64,000 nucleotides of DNA from Agapetus fuscipes (taxonomy: Eukaryota; Arthropoda; Insecta; Trichoptera; Glossosomatidae), in the NCBI GenBank assembly GCA_951799405.1, contig OX637336.1, positions 21,557,479 through 21,621,478 on the forward strand, in the 5' to 3' direction. Positions 44,101 through 56,100 of this stretch are shown here, one piece after another. A program made the translations under genes and the position numbers. Each line of letters starts with the position of its first letter. Within the stretch, counting starts at the first letter, position 1. The notes beneath the pieces are model-generated. The model searched no databases, was not told where the DNA came from, and saw only the letters and a list, made by a program, of their open reading frames with translations.

Positions 44101-47100
44101 ACTTAAGTACTTATTGGAGCTTCAAATCTCAAAAATGAAAGGTAGAAATGACGTTTACACTTCCGTTAATATAATTGTAACTCTGTCATCATTCTGCTAG
44201 GAGAAGCTAGAGCCTCTTCAGAATTGCCACCCCTTCTTTACACATCTCTTGAATTTATTCATACCCATCAACTTTTAACATTAATTCAATAAGATGCTAT
44301 GGCCGGTATTATGGCCAAGAGGGCCAAGTGGGCTGATCATTCTAGCGTATTTGGAATAGAATATGGTTGGTTCGATCCCCGCTTGGGTCATTTGACCATA
44401 ACTTTGACCCTGGTTCAACAGATGTTATTGGGTAATTATTAATTAATAATAGTTCATCAAAATAAACAATAATGAATTATTAATTGATGATATTAATAGC
44501 GGTTTCTGGCCAGGCAGAATAGGTTGGTGAATTGCATTCCTCTTCACAAATCTATTAAAAAAAAAAAAGAATATATTTTCACTACATTGGTTGACCTTCC
44601 CCAGGGTGTATTGTGCATAGACTGGCATGTGCCTTGCCAGTTGATAGCAGCTGGAAGCCCTAGAGGCAGTGTGGTGATATGGAGCACATTTGAGGCCCAA
44701 ACAGCTACGCGGCTGGGAGAACACCTGCGCCCTGTCATCTGTGTGGCCTTCCAATCAGAGGGCGGAGCCCTTCTCTCTGTGGATGAAGGGAGAGTCGTCA
44801 AGGTGTGGTCTTTGAAGGAGCAAACATGTATTCAGGTATGAGAGTATTGAGCTGGCACAAAATAGCTATAAAAAAAGTATGACGTCACCCAGCAGGGTTG
44901 CTAGGATGCTCTGATATAAGTAACTAATATTTCTTAATAGTTACTTCTAATGACCCTAGTTACTAAAGCTTGTGATGTCACCCAGGTAAGTAGCTTCTGG
45001 TGTAAACGTTGACTAAGTAATCTTGATGAATAATATAAATTTATTCGCCATCGGGCATGGCCATTAGGACCTTATACACTGCACTGGTACGAAGTGTCCT
45101 TGAAACTAATGCAGTAATCTGGGCTCCTCATCAGAGTAAATATATTCTTAGCTAGAGCAGGTACAAAAAATGTTTTTAAGAAAGTATTACAAATCAGTCA
45201 AAATGGATATTATCCCTACCTATATCCCACTGCATTCTTACAGGGACACCTCGGATTTGACTCCTTACTCCTGAGAAGGCAACTGTCACTTGCGAGATTC
45301 ATCCTCAAACTTCTTAGGAGTGAGGTTGATTGTGTAGTATTAAGTGTCCGCTTCTTGACGCTCTATGTACCCGACTCATTTATCAGAGCCCGGTCGCATA
45401 GGCTTTTTAATGTCACCTCGAGCATTACCACCTATAGGTATCAGAAGGCGTTGCCTCGAGCCGAACCAATATTCTTCGCAATTCATTTGTTTCGCGAGCG
45501 CAAACGCTGATAAACGAATTAATTGATTGTGGAATTGATGTCGTCCTCACCACATCTGGATATATTTAATACTAGAATGAATGGACTGATGCGTGAATGG
45601 AAGGTTCTGCTAGAAAGACGAATGTTAGAATGATACACTTATATTGTTTTGATTTTTTTTGCATAAAATAATGTTTTATTTTATAAAACTTGTATTACAT
45701 TATAACTTTATGGTATCAACTGTCATATTATCTTGTTTCAATAAATAAATAAATAAAATAAAAAGTTGTAAAAAAATAATAATTCCCTTACCTACTCCTA
45801 TTTATACCTACACTAGGGGCTCCGCCCAACCCCTTAACATTTGGCAATGTGTATATTGCACATAGTTTTCTTGGATTAAACTTTGTTATATTATAAAACA
45901 GGTAAAATAAAAAATGTAGTTTTTGTAAAATATTTTTTTAATTTAAAGTTTTTTAACAAAAGAAAAAAACTAAAAGCAAATAAGAAAACGGAACCGGTTT
46001 TAATTTGCTCCATCATAATCCTTGACTTATATGTTGGTATGAGGCTGACCACCCAAACTGTTAAACAAATCGCTCCCCCAGTTCTTGTTTATCGTATACG
46101 CCAATCTTGTCAAATATGACTTTTTAATGCAGTTGTCTTATGAATCAAATTCTACACAATCTGAGCTAAGAAAAACCGTAAAACTCGATAATGTGAGAGT
46201 TCTTTTAAATATTTTTTAAATAAATTTCTTGTTTTCATAAGACACATTGGTCCAGTACACATGCAAACATTGTAGTTCTTGTTTACCGTATACGCCATTG
46301 AGAAAATTTTACATGAGCAATGTTTGCAAGTGTACTGAACCAATGTGCCTTATGAAAACAAGAAATTTATTTAAAAAAATATTTAAAAGAACTCTCACAT
46401 TATCGAGTTTTACAGTTTTCTTAGCTCAGATTGTGTAGAATTTGATTCATAAGACAACTGCATGAAAAAGTCATTTTTGACAAGATTGGCGTAATACGGT
46501 AAACAGGAACTGGGGGAGCGATTTGTAAGCGCGAACTACACGTGTTTGTTTGTGGGTATACATCTGAAAGCTTTAAATGAATATATCCTTGCAACTTAGA
46601 TTATATATTAAAGATTATATTATAGTATCTGTAAACCCTTCTGGTTCACCCTAGTTCTGCAAAAGAGGCATCGAAATTGGCAAATGCTCCAGCTCTTGCC
46701 AAAGCAGGCTTAAAGGCTACTGTTGCTCCTGGCCGTCAACCTCGTATTGCCATCCATGATCTACCTCAAGACATGCCTGCTGAAGAAGTGATTGCCGCCA
46801 TCCATAATCAGACTTCAGATGAGACAGAACTGACATTGGAAAACTTAAATTTATCAATAACATTTTCTCACAAGTCTGGTCCCCGATCAGGCAGCTGGCC
46901 ACACATCTTTAATGTTCCACCATCAGTACGTCATGCTCTGATTGCAAGAGCTAAGCTAGCGATAGAATGGCAGCTCCATAGAGTAAGGGATTGGGTTGAT
47001 AGCCTAAAGTGTGGGTACTGCCAATTATATGGCCATAGGGCGTCGAGATGCAAGGCAGAGGATCCGACATGCTCTCACTGCGCTAAAACTGGTCACAACC

Positions 47101-50100
47101 GCAATGCATGCCCAAAAAAAGAAAAACCTCCTACTTGCACTACATGTACTTTTTTCAAGAAACCTGCAACCCATGTAACTGGCGCAAAAGACTGTCCTGC
47201 TCGAATTGCGGCTGAAAAACGCGAATTATCTCGCATAAATTTTTTAGACTAAGCAAACCTGATAGGGGCTATTGTGTGACTTTTACCTCAGCGTATTACC
47301 AAAATGTCAGGGGTTTGAATACAAAGCTGAATGATTTAAGGTGTAATGTCAGCATTAGTGATTATGATTATATTTTCCTCACTGAAACATGGCTCTCGGA
47401 CAAAATAAAATCAGCCGAATTAGGACTATTCGACTATAACATTTTTCGATGTGATCGGTCTTCTTCCTCTATAAAAACCCGCGGAGGGGGAGTAATGATA
47501 TGTGTTAGGAAGAAGTTTCCTTGTTTTGTGCTGAAAACATCAGATTTAATCTCGGAACAACTGTTTCTCTCCGTAGTAGTAGGCACAAAAAAACTAGTAC
47601 TTGGATGCATATACATTCCCCCCTCCTCTTCTATAGAGGTATATAAATCACATACTGAAATGGTTGAACAAATATCCCTAAATGCTGACTCAATGTTTAT
47701 CTGTGGAGATTTTAATTTGCCGAAAACATTGTGGCTCAATGACAACCATGGCGTTAAAATATATAAAAATATTTCTCCCCAGGCTTCCATTATAGCCAAT
47801 TTTTATGCATTTATGAACATGCATCAAGTTAACTCAATACCCAATGAACATGGCTATAGCTTGGATTTAATTTTTACCGATATCTCTAGTGTTAAGGTAA
47901 ATAGATCTTCGAACAATTTGCTACCCCTTGATAAGTTTCATCCTCCTCTTTCTTTTGACATCTCAAGTTTTCTCAGTAGTGAACTATTAAAGCATAAGGT
48001 ATCCTATCACTATAAATTTAAAAATGGCAATTATGCCGACATGAATTATTTTCTTGCTCAAATTAACTGGTCTTCCTTTTATTCACTTAACAATATAAAT
48101 GAAGCTGTACTTCTTTTCAATAATTACCTGTCACATTCTATTCTCCAATTTGTTCCTAGAGGTATCTATTCTCAGCCTAAATTTCCTAATTGGTTCAGTT
48201 TGAAGCTGAAACATTTAATATTGGAAAAGAAAAAAATGCATAAGATGTATAAGGATACAGGAAAATTACTTTACTATCAGAAGTTTACTCATCTAAGACA
48301 ATTATCTAAAATGGAATCAAGGAGTAGCTATAAATCTTTTATTGAAGATACCGAGACTAACTTAAATTTATACCCAAAATTTTTTTGGCATTTTGTTGCA
48401 CAAAAACGTGCAGATAACGGTCTTCCCTCTAATATGACCTATAATGATACTCAAGCCACAAATGCTACTGCCATTACAGAATTGTTTGCTAAACACTTTT
48501 CTACAGTATATTCAGACACTGCATCTAATGTCCCGCTATTCAACTACACACATACTGTTGACTTAAATGAATGCAATATATCACTAGTGGATGTTTTCAA
48601 TGCATTGGGGGCTCTGTCTGATAATAGTGGCACTGGTCCCGATGGTTTTCCACAACTTTTGCTCAAGAAGTGCAAGTTTACCTTGTCAAAGCCATTGTGT
48701 CATTTATTTAACCTTTCTCTGTCTTCAGGTGTTTTTCCTGACTCTTGGAAAATATCTTACCTAAGACCTATTTTTAAATCTGGAATCAAGTCTGATGTAA
48801 AGAACTACCGACCTATATCAAATTTATCCCATATACCAAAAATTTTTGAGTCTATCATAACTACAAAAATCTCACCTCTCTTCAAAAATTTATTGATTGA
48901 TGAACAACATGGCTTCCGATCTTCTAGATCTACTATTACTAATTTGCTTTCCTACACTGACACTATCGTCAGGGCCATTGAGAATAATACTCAGGTTGAT
49001 GTTCTATACACTGACTTCTCTAAGGCCTTCGATAAGGTTAACCATCAACTCCTTGTAGCTAAACTAAGAGCTATTGGTATAAGAGATCCCTTTCTAACCT
49101 TTCTCAAGTCTTACTTAACTGGAAGAAAACAAAGAGTGAGAATAAATGATTCTATTTCTGATAAAATTGACGTTACGTCTGGGGTACCTCAAGGAGCACA
49201 TCTTGCTCCTCTTCTTTTCAATATATTTATTAATGACCTGAATGTTTTTTCTAATACTCAATTTTGGCTTTTTGCGGATGACAACAAAATGCTGAAATCC
49301 ATTAACTCTTACAATGATTGCTCTCTGTTTCAATCAGATATTGATTCATTCAATGATTGGTGCAAGGCCAACTGCATGGAGCTGAATATCGATAAATGTA
49401 AAATTATGTCCTTTTATAAAACAAAAAAACCTGTAAATTTTGTCTACAAACTAAATGGTGTTGACCTGGCAACGGTCACACTTATTAAGGACCTTGGCTT
49501 AACATTGGATATCAAACTTTCCTTTCGCGAACACATTGATAATATTGTTAATAAGTCACTTAAGATTCTAGGTTTCATCCTTAGAATCACTTCTGATTTC
49601 AATAATGTACAAACTTTAAAAATCCTTTACTGTTCATTGGTTCGCCCACACCTTGAGTATCCCAGTGTTATCTGGTCTCCATTCTATGCTACCCACATTG
49701 ACCGTCTTGAATCAGTACAGCATCGCTTTCTAAGACGAGTTGCTTGGAAACTGGGTCTAAGTAGAGATGAGTATGACTATAAAGACATAGAGATCACCCT
49801 AGGCATTTTATCTTTAGTAACACGCCGACAACATGCTCAACTCATATGTATTTATAAAATCATTAATAGTATTTTCGACTCACCTTATCTTTTACAATGT
49901 ATCAAATTAAATGTTCCAACGCGAAGATTTAGAATAAATGAATTGCTCTCTCTCAACTTTCACACTTCAAATTTGGGATACTATTCTCCTATTAACAGAA
50001 TGTGTCGTCTTTTAAATTCTTCCTCTCATCTAGATTTATGCGGCATGAGCCTATCTGAATTCCGTAGAGCTTTGTTTTGCTGAGGAAAGTATAAGTATTT

Positions 50101-53100
50101 ATTTGACTATGCTATTGTAATATTAATTCTTGTATTATATTATTTTCTTTGTCATTTTCTGTAATTACTTTTTCATATAATTATGTAATTGGACTAATAT
50201 GTCCGTTAATAAAAAAAAAAAAAAAAAAAAAAAAACCCACATCATATCCTTAGATTGGGGTTTTATGCTGTACCTTCATATGGGGCATGTGTAAGCGCGA
50301 ACTTATACGTGTCTGCTTGTGGGAATGTATTTAATATGAATTTCAAATGTAACATAGCTTTGCAACTTAGATTACACATTTAAATCCATTTTTATTTTGT
50401 TTGTTTGTTTTTTTTTTTAATTTGCATCAAATAAAAGAAAATATCCCTTTTATAAAAAAAATTCTGAACAAAAAAACTACTGAAGCTTTCCAATGTTGCC
50501 GCTATGTGTCAATATATTTTTCATACATTTCAATGTAAATACAAAGGGTTCTATAAGGGTTTATGAGTGTATTTTAATAGGCGACTCAAACACATACGCG
50601 GATGGTACACTTTTGCAACATATATACCATTGACTAATAACATCTGTGGACAAGAAGTTATTTTAACGAAAATAGACATATATATCTGTCTCAACTTTCT
50701 TACGAAAATGGGCATTAGTTAGAAAGAGAACAAAGAACTTCACAGTTGCATTTTCGTTTGTACAAAAAACTCAACAAAGCCCCAAAAAAAAAATCTTGAA
50801 TGTTGGTACCATTGCAAAAAATGGCTGCCGATTTGACCGGAAATAGCTAAAGTTGACAAATAACACGCGTTATAAATATTGTGTTTGCCAAAATTGATGC
50901 CAGTATTTTATATTTTCAAAGTGTAAAATCATATTTTAATTTTATCACTCATTTCATTATAACCATTGTGATACTTTATGCGTAATATTTGTAATTGTTG
51001 CCGCCGTACATTCGGGGTACCACTGCAATGTTTGACACAAGAGGAGCGCAAGAGGGAACAAGTATGAACCAATTCAGTACTTTAGTTACCGCTCCCCTAT
51101 ATTATAATTCCATGATATATACAAAATTTGATTCGCTATAGGTACATTGGGAACGTGTTTCATCTGCTGCGATGGCATTGATTTTGAAAATCGAAACTCC
51201 AAGCGATTGACGACCAAGTAGGACAATATAATACCTACATCCTTTATTATATTACTCCAGACCGTCGTCATTCGGTTACAATTTCAATTTTCAAAATTAA
51301 TGCCATCACAGCAGATGGAAAACATTCCTGATCTATGGCAAATTAATTTTTGTATATATGCTGCAAAGCTGCGAGCTTTCGCGTATGTGTTTAAAACCTA
51401 CTGAAAACTTCTTTCAATAAATCTGTTTGTTCATACTGAAAATGTATGGAACTATATTGACATCTAGGGGCAAAACGTAAAAGATTTTTTAACATTTTCT
51501 TTTATTTCATGCAAATTAAAAAAAAATAAAACAAAATAAAAATGGATTTAAATCTGTAATCTAAGTTGCAAACATATATACCATTTGAGATTCATATTAC
51601 ATGCATTCTTACAAGCAGACATGTATAAGTTCGCGCTTACATATGCTGCATGTGTACTTACAACATAACAACCCATTCCAAATGAACATAAGCCCTGCAA
51701 CTCTTAATGCCAACCTTCCCTGAAACAAAGGTGAAATTTGCAAAGTAAACCATTTTTTTAAGTATGGGTGGTCAGCCTCATACCAACCTATAAGTCAACG
51801 AAATAATTTTGTGTATTTCTTAACATAATCTAAGTTGCAAAGATACATACCATTTGAGATTCATATTAAATGCATTCCCAAAAGCAGACAGGTATAAGTT
51901 TGCGCCCACAAATGCCCCATGTGGACTTACAAAATAAAAAAAACTAATCTCAAATGAACATAAGCCCCGTAACTCTTGCCGACTTTTCCTCAAACAGAGA
52001 TAAAATTTTCATGGTAAACCATTCTTACAGTATGGGTGGTCAGCCACATACTAACCTATAAACCAAGGAAATTATTTTGTTAAGTTCTATAATCTAAGTT
52101 GCAAAGATACATACCATTTGAGATTCTTATTAAATGCATTACCACAAGCAGACAGGTATAAGTTCGCGCTTACAAATGCCCCATGTGGACTTATAACATA
52201 AAAACCTAATCTCAAATGAACATAAGCTCTGCAACTCTTGCCGACTTTTCCTCAAACAGAGATAAAATTTGCATACCTTGACTGATAGGTTGGTATGCGA
52301 CTGACCACCCATACAGTAAAAAATGGTTCACTTTGCCAATGTCACCCCTGCTTCAGGGAAGGTCGGCAAGAGTTGCAGGGCTTATAATCATTTGAGATTG
52401 GGTTTTTTATATTGTAGGTCCACATGCGGCATGTGTAAGCGCGAAATTATGCATGTCTGCTTATGGAAATGCATTTAATATGAATCTCAAATGATACATA
52501 TCTTTGCAGTTTAGATTTAGATGGTGAACCATTACTTACAGTATGGGTGGTCAGCCACCTTTGAGTCAAGGAAATTATTTTGTTTAGTTCTATAATCTAA
52601 GTTGCACAGATACATACCATTTGAGATTCATATTAAATGCATTCCCACAAGCAGACCGGTAAAAATTCGCGCTTACAATTAATGCTCCATGTGGACTTAC
52701 AACATAAAACCTGATCTCAAATGAACATAAGCCCTGCAACTCTTGCCGACTTTTCCTCAAACAGAGATGAAATTTGCATGGTGAACCATTTCTTACAGTA
52801 TGGGTGGTCAGCCACATACTAACCTATAAGTCAAGGAAATTATTTTGTTTAGTTCTATAATCTAAGTTGCAAAGATACATACCATTTGAGATTCCGATTA
52901 AATGCATTCCCACAAGCAGACAGGTAAAAATTCGCGCTTACAAATGGCCCATGTGTACTTACAACATAAAAACCCAATCTCAAATGAACATTAGCCCTGC
53001 AACTCTTGCCGACTTATCCTCAAAAAGAGATGAAATTTGCATGGTGAACCATTTCTTACAGTATGGGTGGTCAGCCACATACTAACCTATAAGTGAAGGA

Positions 53101-56100
53101 AATTATTTTGTTTAGTTCTATAATCTAAGTTGCAAAGATACATACCATTTAAGATTCATATTAAATGCATTCCCACAAGCAGACAGGTAAAAATTCGCGC
53201 TTACAAATGGCCCATGTGGACTTACAACATAAAAACCCATTCTCAAATGAACATAAGCCCTGCAACTCTTGCCAACCTTCCCTGAAACACAGCTGAAATC
53301 TGCAAAGTGAACCATTTTTTACAGTATGGGTGGTCGATTTTCTTTTTCAAAGGCTGCATGTTTTTATTTTACATGTTTTCCGAATTTTAACGCGAGGAAA
53401 CTATGCGCAATATACACATTCACTAAATGTTAAGGGGTTGGGCTGTGTAGCACCCTAGTACTGTTATATTTAAGTTTGACATGTTTTCATGTAAAATTTA
53501 TGTCATACTATATTTAAGTATAGACTTTAGATTAGCCTTTTCTATTTTTGCTTGACAGGTCGGTGAACATCCCTTTCATTATATTGTAAAAGTTTCCAGA
53601 ATTCAAAGCATAACAAAAATATAGTACTTAGGTAATTCTTCATGAACCTCTTTTATTATTTTTTAAATGTAGGTAGGTAAGTGACAATATTGCTGTGGGA
53701 GCAAACAAACAATAAGTGTATACCTACTCAAGAATAGCAACACCTATACACCATGAGTCACCATTAATTTTCTGTCTGTGGTATACTTACTTGATAAAAC
53801 CTATTAAATACTTGTTTATGAGCAAGTTAAAATCCAAGACAAACAAAGGTAAAGGTCTTACATGTTATTGTAGAGTCTGTGTCTCACAGCGCTGTTTGTC
53901 CCCAGACATACTACGACATCCCCTCAGTGGTGAGCTCCAGCTCTCCCCCGGCCATCTTGTTCAACTCCCTGACCCGCCAGCTGTTGCTGGGCAGTGCCCG
54001 CCTGGCTGTGCTGGAGTGCCTTCCCGCCCCCGACGCCTTCCACACTGACGGCCACACGCACCAGAGAGAAGTGACGGCAGTTCTGTGCAACAAGCTCTTT
54101 GATCTGGTCATCACATGTGGCGCAGACAGTACCATCATCTCCTGGAACATCCTCACAGGTTTTTGTTTTGAACTCTTTTATTTCAGGTATTAAAAACATT
54201 TTTGAAACCATAATGTTATAACATTCAATTTTATATGAAAAAAAAACTTTTATCATTCAACAATTCTTTCAAGAAGTACCTTAGTATACCTACATAATAT
54301 TGTGTAGAAGTTATCATTGCGTGTCATTCCTAAAGCCCAGCCATGTGACGTCATAACTTTTTTCCGCACTTTAAATGTGTGGAGTCCTCCATCCTATGCA
54401 CAAATGAAAAAAGGAACACAGAAGACTGCTGTCTGCAGAGAACAAAGTTTTACTTTTGCAAAAAAACAAATCTTCTTGTACAACTTTGTGGTCAAATAAC
54501 AACATTGTTTATGTCTGAACTATATATAAGTACCTACATTTATTTGAATTCAAAAGTATTTTTTATATTGTACAATGTTTTAGGCGTGAAAGAAATGGTG
54601 ATAGAAAATGCTCATACGCGAGTGGTGAACTGTCAAGCCCTGAAGATGGAGATCACGGCAGCGACCTTGGATCCCCCACAGCATCACCTCATCACAGGAG
54701 CCAGAGATGGATCGCTCAAAGTGAGACAAGTGATTCTTGACACATTTCGATTGTGGTATAAACACTTACAGGTTTTCTTAGTATGAGGTCACTAGGGAGA
54801 GAGCAAACAAATATTTTGTTATTAGTTACTAAGGATGACAGTCCCATACAAGACTAACGTTTGCTCGCTGAGAAAAGGTACCAATTCAAAAATGTTCAGA
54901 GTCCATTCATTCATGCCCATCACCAGTTTTTCATCGTCCAAGTAATCAGCGGAATACTTCTTTAACACTCATTTTGATATCTATAATCTATAATCTAAGT
55001 TGCAAGGATATATTCATTTAAAGCTCTCAGATGTATGCCCACAAACAAACACGTGTAGTTCGCGCTTACAAATGCTGTTGTGTACTTACAAATAAAATCC
55101 AAACTCAAATGAACATAAGCCCTGCAACTCCTGCCGACATTCCCTGAAACAGGGGTGACATTGGCAAAGTGAACCATTTTTTACAGGAGGTGAATGCGTG
55201 ATAGATTGGATGTACGAATTATGTAAGCTTTGTGTGAATGCAGGAGTAGTACCGATGGATTGGAGGAAGGCAGTCATTGTTCCCATTTACAAAGGTAAAG
55301 GGGACAAAAAAGACTGTCAGAACTTCAGACCAATCAGTCTACTCAGTATACCAGGAAAAGTCTTCTGTAAGATGATTATAAAAAATGTGATTCTGACTAC
55401 TAGTGAAAGGATTTCCGATATACAGTCCGGCTTTATGGCCGGTAGAGGCTGTGTTGATCAGATTTTTACTCTACGACAACTTGTTGAAAAACAATTGTCG
55501 GTGAGGCGGAAGCTGTTCACGGCCTTTGTAGATCTGGAAAAGGCTTTTGACTCAGTAGACAGAGGTATGTTATGGGATGTTTTGAAAGCATACGGAGTGA
55601 ATGGGGCTCTCCTAGGTGCGGTGCATGCCAACTATGAAAATAGTAAGGCATGTGTTCGTATTGATGGTGAGTATAGCGAGTGGTTTGAAGTTTATAAGGG
55701 TGTGAGGCAAGGATGTGTGATGAGTCCATGGCTATTTAACATAGTCATGGACAAGTGTGTTAGAGATGCTAGACTTAATGATTGTGGATTGATGATAGGA
55801 GAGAGCAAAGTGAGTGTTCTACTGTATGCAGATGATGCAGTACTTGTATCTGATTCAGCAGTGGAATTGCAAACAATGCTCTCTAGATTGAATGAAGCTT
55901 TGTTAGGTAACCATCTGAAGTTGAATGCAAGTAAGACGAAAGTATTGATTTTTGAAAGAGATGATGAAAGTATGAATTATGAATTTAAAATTAATGGAAT
56001 GAATGTTGATGTCGTAAATGAGTTTGTATACCTCGGAAGTAAGTTTGAAAAAGATGGAAGAATGACCGGTGAATTTGAAAGAAGAGTAATGAAGGGCAGG

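Larger units (their letters stand above)
46632..50234 (+). mobile_element. LINE-D: non-LTR retrotransposon with long intact ORF2 and poly(A) tail
   Basis: Begins right after an R(+) tail and ends in about 22 A residues (50213-50234). It holds the 3' part of ORF1 and a full ORF2. The 5' end is truncated inside ORF1. The flanking sequence on the right is another R(+) fragment (50236-50385). Confidence 0.88.
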
